Counted from the stretch's first letter, positions 34,039-44,308 are shown. The stretch: DNA of 64,000 nucleotides from UBA5314 sp964635975 (GCA_964635975.1 CAZWPO010000005.1:1-64000); one strand, 5' to 3'. The notes: generated by a model from the letters alone, not told the origin. A program made the numbers and translations.

Positions 34039-35376
34039 TTATCTAATATTTTTACGCCAGATGTTCATCTTTTCAGCACTGTTGATTAATTCATCTCTTA
34101 GATCCGGATGCGCTATATTAATCAGAGCCTCGGCCCGCTGCCAGGTAGAACGCCCGGCCAGGTCCGCTATGCCATATTCGGTTACTATACAATGGGCTTG
34201 AGAGCGGGGAACCGTCACTATAGATCCAGGGGGCAGGGTGGGAACAATGCGGGACTTGAGATTTCCATTCCCGTCCCGGTATGAAGAGTTACAGCAAATG
34301 AAGGACATTCCGCCCTCAGACAGATATGCCCCGGTGGCAAAGTCCAGTTGGCCCCCGGTTCCGCTTATATGACGGGTTCCAGAGGACTCTGAGGAAACCT
34401 GCCCGTACAGGTCGACTTCCAGGCATGCGTTTATCGATACGGTATTGGGATTTTGCGCGATAAGACGTGGGTTGTTTATGTATGCTGCCGGGTAGGTAGC
34501 CAGTGAAGGATTGTAATCAAGCCAATCATAAAGAAACTGACTTCCCAGTGCGAAGGCAAAGGTGGATTTACCCCGATCCGCCTTTTTTTTACGATTGGTC
34601 AGTTTCCCCGCTTCATTAAGGTGGTAAAAAGCGTCTGTCAGCATCTCCGAATGGCACCCCAGATCTCTTATGTCGGATTCAACCAGCATAGTTCCCACGA
34701 AGTTGGGGAGGCCTCCAATACCCAGTTGGATGCAGGCACCACTGGGGATAAGAGGAACGATGTGCTGGGCTATTTTTTTCTCAGTTTCGCTTGGCGCAAC
34801 TGCGGGAAGGAGCTCAACATTGGATTCAGCTTCTACGATGTAATCGATCTCTGAAATATGAACAACCTCGTCGGCTCCCCCCATAGCCCAGGGGAGCTTT
34901 TCGTTTACTTCGACTATGACCTTTTTGGCTGCTTCGATAATAACCCGCCCGGAAGCACAGGCGCAGTGAAGATTAAAGAAACCGTCTTTGTTAATTTTGC
35001 TTACTCGAAACATCGCCACATCGACCTGATCGTGAATACTTTTTTGGTAGTATAAAGACTGGTTGCCAAAAATCATGGGAATGCAAAAAGCCCGCTGCCT
35101 ATCATGCAGTTTGCGATCATAACCCGAGTAATACCATAAATTTAGATTGAATACCTCACCTACAGGATCAGCCTCGATACAGGCTTGGGGACTTAAACTT
35201 AGAACATGACGGATGTTTATATCTTTCAACTCATTTTTACGGGCTGCCAGTGCGTTATCAAGCGCTATCGGTTTGGAATGGCCAAAACCAAAATCAATCC
35301 AGTCTCCGTTCTTGACTATTTTTACTGCTTCACCCGCGCCGACCAGTTTTGATCGATACTCTTCTGAAAAACGCAT
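34039..35376 (-). CDS. Acetyl-CoA hydrolase/transferase family CoA-transferase
   Basis: The 445-aa enzyme resembles 4-hydroxybutyrate and butyryl-CoA:acetate CoA-transferases, which move CoA between acyl-CoA and acetate in fermentation. Features are 'NGDWIDFGFGHSKP', 'IPSGACIQLGIGGLPN' (about 213-228), 'GCHSEMLTDAF' with the Glu expected to form the CoA thioester, 'SSGTRHISGTGGQLDFATGA' and 'EYGIADLAGRSTWQRAEALI'. Length and motif order are those of the family. It is alone on its strand. In a butyrate-metabolising anaerobe it would activate or release butyrate; the exact acyl substrate is inference. Confidence 0.88.
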   Translation of the reverse strand: MRFSEEYRSKLVGAGEAVKIVKNGDWIDFGFGHSKPIALDNALAARKNELKDINIRHVLSLSPQACIEADPVGEVFNLNLWYYSGYDRKLHDRQRAFCIPMIFGNQSLYYQKSIHDQVDVAMFRVSKINKDGFFNLHCACASGRVIIEAAKKVIVEVNEKLPWAMGGADEVVHISEIDYIVEAESNVELLPAVAPSETEKKIAQHIVPLIPSGACIQLGIGGLPNFVGTMLVESDIRDLGCHSEMLTDAFYHLNEAGKLTNRKKKADRGKSTFAFALGSQFLYDWLDYNPSLATYPAAYINNPRLIAQNPNTVSINACLEVDLYGQVSSESSGTRHISGTGGQLDFATGAYLSEGGMSFICCNSSYRDGNGNLKSRIVPTLPPGSIVTVPRSQAHCIVTEYGIADLAGRSTWQRAEALINIAHPDLRDELINSAEKMNIWRKNIR

Positions 35377-35571
35377 GTATCACTTACCCCCTTGATATTT
35401 TATCCCTGTTAAGCTACCTTGAAATTTCTAATATTATCTAATCCCCTTGCAAATGTATTCGGCGATCAAGCTCCAATGTCCTTGTCTTTGCGAAAACCGT
35501 CCCATTGTGTCCTCAAGAGTCAGGATCCTAAGCTAGTTTTACTGTAGAATTAACAAAAGCGAGGTGGGAAC

Positions 35572-35793
35572 GTGGAATTATTGAGAAGCAATTTTCCAGC
35601 GAAATTATATAAGGAAAGATTTCCTCTGCGTTATGGTAAATGCTCATATATAAGGACTCAGGAATACGAATTCTGGTTTAATTTAAATGGGCAGATAAAG
35701 TCTATCCGTGGCCTTAACATAAAAAAGTGGCCACACTTGGCTGAAGAGCAAAGCCGACTGCCTGCTTATATATACTTAATCCAGCGCTTGTGA
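35572..35793 (+). CDS. Small hypothetical protein
   Basis: The 73-aa frame starts with GTG 35572, with GAGGTGGG 5 nt upstream. It is basic and aromatic ('YGKCSYIRTQEYEFWFNLNGQIKSI') with no membrane segment and no recognised family. The good ribosome-binding site and protein-like composition support a real gene. Confidence 0.5.
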   Translation: MELLRSNFPAKLYKERFPLRYGKCSYIRTQEYEFWFNLNGQIKSIRGLNIKKWPHLAEEQSRLPAYIYLIQRL

Positions 35794-36393
35794 TTAGATG
35801 GGGGTGCAAAACTTGACGATGTCCAATCCTTTCAAAACGACAAGCTCGATAAACGTATTTTACCACCGTTTTTCGCTTAACTTTTCAAGCTACCATTAAG
35901 GATAAAGGTGGTGTTGTAGTTTTCTTGCCGGTCATCAGCTCTAATATATCCAAAACCTCTGAAAATTTTTATATTATCGCCTGCCTTATTTATGCCAAAA
36001 TAATGTTTTATAATGTTTTATATTACATTGTCTGTTAACCGATGTAGTGCTGCGGTAATAAACCGATTTAGTGGGAGGGGAAGGGGAAACGCACATGATC
36101 TCTCCCTGCTTTGTTCTCTTATTCAAGCATCAGACTCGGTTTAAATGCCTTGACGAGAATGACACGGGCAAGACGGGGACAAAGCGTAAAATAAAAATTG
36201 GGGCAGAAAATAAATCGTACTTTCGCTATATCGTGCAACTATTGCGGATTCAGTGATTTGGAGTTACATAGTTATAGGTGCAGATAGTACTATTGATAAC
36301 GCGGTAATTGGCTGCATAGCAGGGAATTAGCTGCCTATCATTCAAGTTACATAGCAAAGTCATAAACGCCGCTGGACTACGGAGGTTTGAAAT
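35794..36393. other. Gene-free interval upstream of the trehalose block
   Basis: There is no convincing gene; a 61-codon frame at 36071-36256 has a Shine-Dalgarno-like GGGAGGGG but unlikely composition. A short tandem AATGTTTTAT repeat lies at about 36002-36022. No clear promoter was identified for otsAB. Confidence 0.4.
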
Positions 36394-38613
36394 ATGAGTA
36401 AAATAATTATCATCTCAAACAGGCTACCGGTAACTGTCAAGAAACAAGATGAACATTTTGAATATCATTGGAGTATTGGTGGGCTTGCAACCGGTTTGAG
36501 AAGTTACCATGACCGTTCTGACAGCTTGTGGATAGGATGGTCTGGAATTATAGATGAACAAATCAGCCGAGAAGAAAATAAAATGATTCGGCTTGACCTG
36601 CGTAATAATTATAGATGTCTTGCTGTTTCTTTATCCAAATCGGAGATTGACGATTATTATAATGGATTCTGTAATAGGACTATATGGCCTCTGTTCCATT
36701 ACTTCCCTGCCAAAACAGAGTACAATGCAAATAATTGGAATGCCTACCAGGCAGTTAACCAGAAGTTTTTTTCTGAAGTTGACCCCCTCATAAGCGCCGG
36801 CGATACAATCTGGATACATGATTACCAACTCATGTTGCTGCCCCAGATGATTAAAGAAAAGCATCCTGATACCAGAATAGCTTTTTTTCTCCACATACCA
36901 TTCCCATCATATGAGGTGTACCGGTTGCTGGTTTGGCGAGAGGAAATTCTGCACGGTCTTTTGGGGGCGGATTTAATTGGTTTTCACACCTATAATTATG
37001 TTCGGCATTTTTTAAGCAGCGTAAGAAGGCTGCTGGGATTTGAGCATAATTTCTACCAGTTAAGGTACGAAAATCGCCTCGTCCAGGTGGATGCTTTCCC
37101 CATGGGCATTGACTATGAGCGTTTTGCATATGGAAATGGTAATCAGGACTTTCTTTCCGAGGTCAGTGAAATATATAATGGCAATGAGAATATTCAAAAC
37201 ATTCTCGCTATCGATCGACTTGACTATACCAAAGGCATTCCTGAGCGTATCAGAGCCTTTGATTTCTTCCTGGAACGATACCCCGAATACCGAGAGAAGG
37301 TCCGACTGACGCTCATTGTTGCCCCCTCCCGGGTGGAAGTGGAAGAATATGAAAAGTTAAAAAAAGAGGTATTTGAATTAGTCAGTGCGGTTAACGGCAG
37401 GTATGGAACTATCTACTGGATGCCTATTTGGATATATTACCAGACATTTCCTCAGGACAAGTTAATAGCGTTGTACAAGAACTCTGATGTACTTCTGGTA
37501 ACCCCTCTTAGGGATGGGATGAATTTGGTGGCCAAGGAATATATAGCTACTCGTACAGATCTCAATGGAATGCTGGTTATCAGCGAAACTGCCGGGGCAG
37601 CCAGCGAATTGGGCGAAGCGGTAATTGTAAATCCCAATGATATTCAAGCCATTGCCGAGGGAATAAAATATGCCCTTGATATGCCGCTCATAGATAAGAA
37701 AGCTGCCAATAAGGTTATGCACGAAAGGCTGAGAACCTATACGGTTCACTACTGGGCTGACGATATATTGCAAGCCCTGGACAACGCGGTTATAAGCTCT
37801 TCAAATACAACGTCTCAAAATATCGAAAACCAATATGCGCTTTTGGAACACAACTATACTAAAGCAGGCAGGAGACTCTTGCTATTAGATTACGATGGCA
37901 CTTTGGTTGGCTTTAAGCCAATACCGGAGCAGGCTAAACCAGATCCGGAGTTAAAACGACTATTATCAGAATTGACCAACGATCCTTTGAATACCGTGGT
38001 TATAATTTCTGGAAGAGATAGAAGCATACTGGACGAATGGCTGGGAGAACTTAATTTATATTTTGTAGCAGCTCATGGGCTATGGGTGCGCGCTCCTGAA
38101 CAGAACTGGGTGATGACCGTTTCCCTAGATAATTACTGGAAAAAGTCGGTTAGAAACGTACTGGAAATGTATAGCAGTCGTATGCCCGGTTCTCTGATTG
38201 AAGAAAAAGAGTATTCGCTGGCTTTTCACTATCGTCAGTGTGAACCCGATATGGTAGCAGTAAGAATCAGTGAGATTAAGGAGGCGCTTATATTTTTAAC
38301 CCAGACCACGACTCTTGGAATACAGGAGGGAAATAAAGTGATTGAAGTTAAAGACAATCGGGTAAACAAAGGGTATGTAGCATCACGATTCATTCATAAT
38401 AATTATGATTTTATCTTCGGAGTTGGTGACGATTTAACAGATGAAGACCTGTTTTTGGCACTGCCGGCTGATGCTATTTCGGTAAAAGTTGGCGTTGAAG
38501 AAACCAATGCTAAATACTATGTAAGGTCCTGGCAGGCTATACGCTCAATATTACGGATATTTACTGAGTTAAGCGGCACCGCAGCATTGGAACGCATGGA
38601 GAGCTATATATGA
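36394..38613 (+). CDS. Fused trehalose-6-phosphate synthase/phosphatase
   Basis: The 739-aa bifunctional enzyme has a GT20 OtsA domain (about 1-470) that makes trehalose 6-phosphate from UDP-glucose and glucose 6-phosphate. Its motifs are 'ISNRLPV', 'IGGLATGL', 'WIHDYQLMLLP', 'HIPFPSYEVYR', 'DRLDYTKGIPERI' and 'LRDGMNLVAKEYIA'. A C-terminal HAD OtsB phosphatase (about 490-735) has 'LLLDYDGTLVGF' (nucleophile Asp), 'VIISGRDR' and 'GVGDDLTDEDLF'. The fusion makes trehalose in one polypeptide. The start follows GGAGG. The beta-phosphoglucomutase gene overlaps its end by 4 bp. Confidence 0.93.
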   Translation: MSKIIIISNRLPVTVKKQDEHFEYHWSIGGLATGLRSYHDRSDSLWIGWSGIIDEQISREENKMIRLDLRNNYRCLAVSLSKSEIDDYYNGFCNRTIWPLFHYFPAKTEYNANNWNAYQAVNQKFFSEVDPLISAGDTIWIHDYQLMLLPQMIKEKHPDTRIAFFLHIPFPSYEVYRLLVWREEILHGLLGADLIGFHTYNYVRHFLSSVRRLLGFEHNFYQLRYENRLVQVDAFPMGIDYERFAYGNGNQDFLSEVSEIYNGNENIQNILAIDRLDYTKGIPERIRAFDFFLERYPEYREKVRLTLIVAPSRVEVEEYEKLKKEVFELVSAVNGRYGTIYWMPIWIYYQTFPQDKLIALYKNSDVLLVTPLRDGMNLVAKEYIATRTDLNGMLVISETAGAASELGEAVIVNPNDIQAIAEGIKYALDMPLIDKKAANKVMHERLRTYTVHYWADDILQALDNAVISSSNTTSQNIENQYALLEHNYTKAGRRLLLLDYDGTLVGFKPIPEQAKPDPELKRLLSELTNDPLNTVVIISGRDRSILDEWLGELNLYFVAAHGLWVRAPEQNWVMTVSLDNYWKKSVRNVLEMYSSRMPGSLIEEKEYSLAFHYRQCEPDMVAVRISEIKEALIFLTQTTTLGIQEGNKVIEVKDNRVNKGYVASRFIHNNYDFIFGVGDDLTDEDLFLALPADAISVKVGVEETNAKYYVRSWQAIRSILRIFTELSGTAALERMESYI

Positions 38614-39254
38614 AATACGAAGCGGTTATTTTTGATTTGGATGGGGTTATTTGTAATACTGATCATTACCATTATCTAGCCTGGAAACGTATAGCTAATG
38701 AAATAGGAGTCTATTTTGATGAGAATATTAATAATCGTTTGAGAGGCGTTGGTCGTATGCAGAGCCTGGATATCATTCTCGAATTGCATGATGGCTCTCT
38801 TAGCGAAAAGGAAAAGTTTTATTGGACTGAAAAGAAGAATGCTCTTTATAAGGAATATCTAAACAATCTATCACCTGAGGATGTAAGCAGCGATGTCTTA
38901 CTTACCCTGGCCCAGCTCAAGCGCAAACGCATTAAAATAGCCATAGGTTCTTCAAGTAAAAATGCTAAATACATACTGGCCCAAATCGGCCTGGCAAATG
39001 TTTTTGATGCGGTCTCAGACGGAAACAATATTACCCGTTCCAAACCTGATCCAGAAGTATTTCTTAAGGCAAGCGAGTATCTGGGTATTGCACCTCGGTA
39101 TTGTTTAGTTGTGGAGGATGCCAGGTCCGGCATTGAGGCTGCTATAGCGGCCCATATGGACTGTGCTGCCATTGGAGAGGGAGTAGCTTGCGGATTGGCT
39201 AATTATGATCTAAACAATATCTCCGAATTGCTCTTAATCGAAAATATAATATGA
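38610..39254 (+). CDS. pgmB: Beta-phosphoglucomutase
   Basis: The 214-aa HAD-family enzyme interconverts beta-glucose 1-phosphate and glucose 6-phosphate. 'VIFDLDGVICNTDHYHYLAWKRIA' carries the nucleophile Asp and the acid/base Asp followed by 'HYHYLAWK', typical of beta-PGM, with 'RGVGRMQSLDIIL' (substrate cap), 'IGSSSKNA', 'RSKPDPEVFL' and 'VVEDARSGIEAA'. It starts inside the last codons of the trehalose synthase gene (ATGA overlap) and precedes a GH65 phosphorylase, which releases exactly its substrate. Confidence 0.92.
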   Translation: MKYEAVIFDLDGVICNTDHYHYLAWKRIANEIGVYFDENINNRLRGVGRMQSLDIILELHDGSLSEKEKFYWTEKKNALYKEYLNNLSPEDVSSDVLLTLAQLKRKRIKIAIGSSSKNAKYILAQIGLANVFDAVSDGNNITRSKPDPEVFLKASEYLGIAPRYCLVVEDARSGIEAAIAAHMDCAAIGEGVACGLANYDLNNISELLLIENII

Positions 39255-39335
39255 TTATCAACAAATATAAAGTCATATATGGAGGTGCGGTTTTAGTAGA
39301 TATAATCAATACTATATAAGAGGCGGGAAAGTGTT

Positions 39336-41633
39336 GTGCAAAACATATCATCTGTTCTCGAATTGAAAAATTTTCCTCTGGATAGATACCACTTGAATCT
39401 GAACGAGGTCCTATTTCATAATGCCAACGGTTATATCGGCATTCGTTATGATTTTGAAGAAGGATATGCGGCAGGGTACGATTTCACCCCCAGTCAGTAT
39501 ATAAATGGCTTGTATGATTATGCCGGGTTACAGCAGGCTGAAAAGCTATATGGACTGGTTAGAGAAAAACAGACCATTCTCAACACGGCCAATACGCAAA
39601 TCATCAGGATAATGTTTGATAATGAAGAATTCAGTATGTTTAAGGGGACGGTGCTACAAAGCAATCTACGCCTGGATATGGAGCAAGGGGTTACTATTAG
39701 AAAAGTAAAATGGCGCTCACCGACGGGCAAAGAACTGCTCATAACCGTTACCCGTATGGCCTCTTTTTGTCAGTTGCCCCTTTTCACTATTGAATACGAA
39801 GTTGAACCTTTAAACTTTTCTGCCAGTATTGTAATTGAGTCAGTTCATGACGGAACGGTTTTAAATTATTGTAATCCTGCAGATCCCAGGCTAGCCTGTG
39901 AAAGTATTCAGTATTTAACCCCTTTGGGATGTGAAATAAAGGAAGGGGTTTCATATATCAGCTCAAAAACGTCAAAGTCGAATTTGGAGATTTGCAGCGG
40001 TGTCAAGAATGTCTTGTTTCAAGATTCCCAGCAAGAGTTTGTTATTGATAACAATGATGCTATTTGCAGATTTCATACGCATACGGAATTAGGAAAGAAA
40101 ATCAGGCTGATAAAATATACGGTTTTCTCTGATTCCATTCGCCATAGAGATTGCAGACTTCAAGCCGAAGCGGAGATGAAGCAGGCCCTGTCTATTCCAC
40201 TCGAACAAATTTACAGTAAGCAAACCGTCTATCTCGAAAATTTTTGGAATAGTTGTAGGATTGATGTTGAGGGTGATCCGGAAAGCGATGCAGCACTCCG
40301 ATACAGCATGTATCAACTGCTCCAGTCCGTAGGCAAAGACCGTTTCAGCAATATCTCGCCCAAAGGATTAAGCGGAGACGGGTATGAAGGGCATTACTTT
40401 TGGGATTCGGAAATGTACATTCAACCTTTTTTTACCATTACCCGGCCGTATATTTCCAAAACGCTTATTGAGTATCGTTATGCTACCCTGGACATGGCCA
40501 GGGAAAACGCCCGGATATTAGGTCATAAGTCTGGAGCACTTTATCCCTGGCGAACCATTATGGGACGCGAATGTTCAGGTTATTTTCCGGCTGGCTCTGC
40601 TCAATATCATATAAATGGAGACATTGCTTATGCCATTATTGCTTATTATTTGGCTACCAAAGACCTTGATTTCATAAAGAAAATAGGCGCCGAAATAATT
40701 TTTGAGACTGCTCGTTTATGGATAGATGCAGGCAATTATTACAACGGCAAATTTCACATAAATGAAGTTACCGGACCAGATGAATACACGTGCCTGGTGA
40801 ACAATAACTACTATACAAATCTTCTAGCTCAATACAATTTGATCTGGGCGGTTAAATTCTATGTTGTTTTAAAAAAAGCTAACCTTCTTTATGAAGTCGA
40901 ACAAAAGATAAATATCTCTGAGCAGGAAATTGAATCGTTTAAGAAAGCCGCGGCTGACATGTACTTACCTTATGATAAAAAACTGGGTATTAATCCGCAG
41001 GACGATTCCTTTTTACAAAAAAAACGCTGGGATGTTGATAGCATTCCCAAAGACAGATTTCCTTTACTCCTGAATTATCACCCGATGCATTTGTACCGTC
41101 ATCAAATCTGCAAACAGGCGGATACGGTTATGGCTCACTTTCTTCTGGAAGATGCTCAGTCCAAGGAAACTATGTTAAATTCCTTTAAGTATTATGAAAA
41201 AATCAGTACTCACGATTCCTCGCTTTCTATGTGTATATTCAGCATTATGGCAGCTCGATTAGGAATGGTAGATAAGGCATTTAAATATTTTAAAAATATT
41301 ATTCGAGTTGACCTGGATGATACGCACAACAATACCGTGGATGGAATTCATACTGCCAACATGGGTGGCAACTATATGGCGGTGGTCTATGGCTTTGGCG
41401 GTTTTCGCCTTAAAGAAAGCGGGATATTCTTCGCCCCTATGTTGCCCGGGAATTGGTCTGCCTACAGTTTCAAGATTTGTTTTGAAGGAAGCAGGATAAA
41501 GGTAAGTGTTAATGAAAGCGAATGTAGATTTATTCTGGAACAAGGCAATGCTAAAAAGATCTATGTTTATAATCAGAAATACCTGTTAAAAGATAGTCTT
41601 GTTCTAAAACGAGGATTCAATACATCTCCATAA
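39336..41633 (+). CDS. GH65 disaccharide phosphorylase
   Basis: The 765-aa enzyme is an inverting phosphorylase of glycoside hydrolase family 65 (trehalose-, kojibiose- or maltose-type) that yields beta-glucose 1-phosphate. It has an N-terminal beta-sandwich (about 1-270), a linker and an (alpha/alpha)6 barrel with 'GHYFWDSEMYIQPFF', 'YPWRT', 'HINGDIAYAI' and 'NEVTGPDEYTCLVNNN', which contains the general-acid Glu, then a small C-terminal beta domain. It starts with GTG 39336. The trehalose synthase two genes upstream makes trehalose phosphorylase the simplest guess, but kojibiose specificity cannot be excluded. Confidence 0.88.
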   Translation: MQNISSVLELKNFPLDRYHLNLNEVLFHNANGYIGIRYDFEEGYAAGYDFTPSQYINGLYDYAGLQQAEKLYGLVREKQTILNTANTQIIRIMFDNEEFSMFKGTVLQSNLRLDMEQGVTIRKVKWRSPTGKELLITVTRMASFCQLPLFTIEYEVEPLNFSASIVIESVHDGTVLNYCNPADPRLACESIQYLTPLGCEIKEGVSYISSKTSKSNLEICSGVKNVLFQDSQQEFVIDNNDAICRFHTHTELGKKIRLIKYTVFSDSIRHRDCRLQAEAEMKQALSIPLEQIYSKQTVYLENFWNSCRIDVEGDPESDAALRYSMYQLLQSVGKDRFSNISPKGLSGDGYEGHYFWDSEMYIQPFFTITRPYISKTLIEYRYATLDMARENARILGHKSGALYPWRTIMGRECSGYFPAGSAQYHINGDIAYAIIAYYLATKDLDFIKKIGAEIIFETARLWIDAGNYYNGKFHINEVTGPDEYTCLVNNNYYTNLLAQYNLIWAVKFYVVLKKANLLYEVEQKINISEQEIESFKKAAADMYLPYDKKLGINPQDDSFLQKKRWDVDSIPKDRFPLLLNYHPMHLYRHQICKQADTVMAHFLLEDAQSKETMLNSFKYYEKISTHDSSLSMCIFSIMAARLGMVDKAFKYFKNIIRVDLDDTHNNTVDGIHTANMGGNYMAVVYGFGGFRLKESGIFFAPMLPGNWSAYSFKICFEGSRIKVSVNESECRFILEQGNAKKIYVYNQKYLLKDSLVLKRGFNTSP

Positions 41634-41745
41634 ATTTAAAAAATATTCAACGTGATTCGGATAACATATTTCTTGAGCCGGTTACATGGGCAGGCAATGC
41701 ATGGGTAAAACATATATAATTTTTTGCGTATATGGTCCATAACAA

Positions 41746-41780
41746 GAGCAGTCCCTCCTAGTGATGAATAGGGACTGCTC
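41746..41780. terminator. Hairpin between convergent operons
   Basis: GAGCAGTCCCT and AGGGACTGCTC form a perfect 11-bp stem with a 13-nt loop, between the GH65 gene and the convergent radical SAM gene. No T tract is attached, so the termination strength is uncertain. Confidence 0.55.
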
Positions 41781-41905
41781 GGCAGATCTTATTAAAGTGC
41801 AAGTAAATGATGTTGTTTAGCAAACTTAACTGGAAGCAGTATTTATTATCGATCGTGTCTTTTATTAAGAGTATCGCAGCTTATTCCCTTACCATCTCTG
41901 CATTC

Positions 41906-43702
41906 TTAATTCCATTTCCAGTTATTGATTGGCTTTGCAAATGATAAGTTGATTCTTTCAGGATCAAAGTTGGTGTGGTAGAAATTTGAATAGAGGTAGT
42001 TCGCTTCTTCCAACATATCGAAATTAAACAGTTCCGGATGAAGAATATTGGCGATATTCATAAGCCCCAGAATCCATCTCGGGCTGCCAAAATCCCAATT
42101 TGGATAGGTATGGGTGTATATTCTCTTGGAACGAACCGCGTCAACTTTTATTCTCTTTATCAGGCATTCATGATAAAAATCCTCAATGGTATTGGAAATA
42201 AAGGAGGAGATAAAAATTACTTCAGGATTGAGCCGGTTTAGTTCTTCGACACTTATAGTCAGACCTGGACGGCCTTCTCCTTGAACTTCCTTGTTTACAC
42301 TGATACCTCCGGCGGCAGCAACCAGCTGGTTTTCAAAGCGTTCACCCTTTAGACAAAAAAGAGGTTTCCCCATAGCATAATAAACCCGCGGTTTGTAAGT
42401 TGCTTTCCTGAGCTTTTCATTTATTTCATCAATTTTCTCCTGGATGTATAAAGTAAGTTTTTTTGCCGGTTCATCAGCCCCAATATATCCAGAGAACTTT
42501 TGAATGGCCGAAATATACCGATTTATTGAATTCAAATCATGGTGCAAACTATTAAGGCCATTCTCATCAGATAGTATCTTTTCCCACACTGTTACTACAT
42601 CTGAAAGCCTGTTAACTCCGGAAGCGATTAATATTGCCTGTATCATTTCCAATGCCCTCGTGAAAGGGTAACCGCCTTCAAAAGCTTTTTCCATATATCC
42701 TTCTCGGGGCTGCAAACCTGGCATAGGAATATGATTATCACACTCCAGGCACTTCCCCTCAGAACTGCTGTTGATTCTTCTTGTCTTGGCCCCCATCGGA
42801 CCGTAAAAGTCTCTTTCAATCAATACATTTCCACACTCCGGGCAATATGTGTATAAATATTCTGTTCCCGGACTGTTGAACAAATAAACATAATTAAGTT
42901 TTTCTTTTAATGTCTGGCATAGATGCTCAGCTTCTTTTATAGTGGGTTCAAGTTGAGGCATTGCTCCTTCAAGCGGGATATACCTCATTATTTGCACGGG
43001 TATATTGTAACCTGATTCTACCAGCCACGCAGCGAATTTCTCAATACTGGGTTCATCATATTTTTTATAAGTGCAGGATATTTCTACATGCACACCTTCA
43101 TTTACAAAGGTTCTAATGCTTTCAAGTACAGGTTTGATGCTGGCTGCACCGCAAGTCCGGTATTCTTCATCTGAGAAGCCCTTTATGCCGATATTTATAA
43201 AATCCAGATAAGGCGCAACCTGCTGAGAGGATTTTGCAGTGAAATAAGCATTGCTGGAGCATCCAACCATAAGGTTGGATGCTTTGGCTTTGCTAGCAAC
43301 ATTTAAGAAGGTAAAGAATGAAGCAATGGGATCGTTCATCAGGAACGTTATTCCGATACAATTTTCTTCTATTGCCTTTTCAATTATCTGCTCAGCAGTC
43401 ATATAATGCATTGCAGTAGTATCTATACTCAGCTCTTTAACCAAAACTGTGGATACACAACCCGGACAATCGAAATTGCACCCGGTAGTTGTTATCTGCA
43501 AAAACTTTCCATTGGGATAGAAATGCATCATTGGCATAGTTTCAATAGAAATGCAGCACACTACCAGATATTTATCCGCTGCAATCTCACGCAAATCCCC
43601 GTCAACTACGGTGTATTTATGGCATAAACCGATGCCGCCTTCTTTTATGCCGCATTCCCTGGCACATATATGACATTTAACTATTTTTTGAATATTATCC
43701 AT
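41906..43702 (-). CDS. Radical SAM enzyme fused to a substrate-binding-protein C-lobe
   Basis: The 598-aa protein has three parts. Residues 1-30 are a Cys knuckle of the PflA/AmmeMemoRadiSam type (CHICARECGIKEGGIGLC). Residues about 70-340 are a radical SAM barrel with CNFDCPGC (CxxxCxxC), followed by a rubredoxin-like pair of knuckles ('CPECGNVLIE', 'CLECDNHIPMPG'). Residues about 410-598 match the hinge helix and C-lobe of BtuF/FepB-type binding proteins ('RVYYAMGKPLF', 'LVAAAGGISVN', 'SVEELNRLNPEVIFIS', 'SKRIYTHTYPNWDFG', 'FYHTNFDPERIN') and parallel the lipoprotein at 44309. No signal peptide is present, so it is cytosolic. It overlaps the methyltransferase gene by 22 bp. The function is unknown; chemistry on the imported ligand is inferred. 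Confidence 0.82.
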   Translation of the reverse strand: MDNIQKIVKCHICARECGIKEGGIGLCHKYTVVDGDLREIAADKYLVVCCISIETMPMMHFYPNGKFLQITTTGCNFDCPGCVSTVLVKELSIDTTAMHYMTAEQIIEKAIEENCIGITFLMNDPIASFFTFLNVASKAKASNLMVGCSSNAYFTAKSSQQVAPYLDFINIGIKGFSDEEYRTCGAASIKPVLESIRTFVNEGVHVEISCTYKKYDEPSIEKFAAWLVESGYNIPVQIMRYIPLEGAMPQLEPTIKEAEHLCQTLKEKLNYVYLFNSPGTEYLYTYCPECGNVLIERDFYGPMGAKTRRINSSSEGKCLECDNHIPMPGLQPREGYMEKAFEGGYPFTRALEMIQAILIASGVNRLSDVVTVWEKILSDENGLNSLHHDLNSINRYISAIQKFSGYIGADEPAKKLTLYIQEKIDEINEKLRKATYKPRVYYAMGKPLFCLKGERFENQLVAAAGGISVNKEVQGEGRPGLTISVEELNRLNPEVIFISSFISNTIEDFYHECLIKRIKVDAVRSKRIYTHTYPNWDFGSPRWILGLMNIANILHPELFNFDMLEEANYLYSNFYHTNFDPERINLSFAKPINNWKWN

Positions 43703-44298
43703 AGCCCCGCCTGCTTTCGACTGATTTCATAATCATGAATTTTGGTTTTTTTCATTAAGTGAATAAAATGATTGTATCCTTCTTCGCCGACCCTACATTT
43801 TCGGTCATTTTCCCATTCAGGATTTTGTTCCAGCATCTTTTGAGTGATTTGCGCCAGCAATTCTTCATTTCCAAAACCGCCACCAATATAAGCGCACCCG
43901 CCCGGGGTAAGCACCCTGTAGGCTTCATTTAAAGCCATTATTTGGTCTTCCCAGAAGAAAATTGAGCCCCGGCTTACAACCAGATCTATGCTGTTGTCAT
44001 CATAAGGCAGCTCTTCTGCATTGCCCTGCTGAGTTTTCACACGATCTGCGAGCAGCATGCTATCAGAGTTGGCTTCTGCTATTCTTAACATATCTTCTGA
44101 CTGATCGAATAATATAAGCTCGAAATCGGGAACCAGTTTTGCCAGTTCCAATCCTAAATATCCGGGACCCGAACCAAGCTCCAAACAAATACCGCTGGTT
44201 ATACCAGTTTCCTTGATTATGTTATCAGCAATAACCGGGTAAATAGGTGCAAAAATGTTTTTTGCTATTTTATCAAAGCTTTTCGCATCAGTTCCCAT
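43681..44298 (-). CDS. Class I SAM-dependent methyltransferase
   Basis: The 205-aa Methyltransf_11-type protein has motif I 'GICLELGSGPGYLGLELAKL' (about 36-55), 'FELILFDQSEDMLRIAE' (acidic loop), 'AEELPYDDNSIDLVVSRGSI' (motif IV) and 'EAYRVLTPGGCAYIGGGFG'. The 'PGGCAYIGGG' pattern recalls methyltransferases annotated near metallophore and cofactor genes. It lies between the binding lipoprotein (10-bp gap) and the radical SAM gene (22-bp overlap), so it almost certainly shares their pathway. Confidence 0.87.
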   Translation of the reverse strand: MGTDAKSFDKIAKNIFAPIYPVIADNIIKETGITSGICLELGSGPGYLGLELAKLVPDFELILFDQSEDMLRIAEANSDSMLLADRVKTQQGNAEELPYDDNSIDLVVSRGSIFFWEDQIMALNEAYRVLTPGGCAYIGGGFGNEELLAQITQKMLEQNPEWENDRKCRVGEEGYNHFIHLMKKTKIHDYEISRKQAGLWIIFKK

Positions 44299-44308
44299 CA
44301 GAATTCTC

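Noticed and set aside
36071..36256. 61-codon frame with a Shine-Dalgarno-like GGGAGGGG.
   Set aside because: Its composition is not protein-like and no family is recognised; it is noted only in the intergenic entry.
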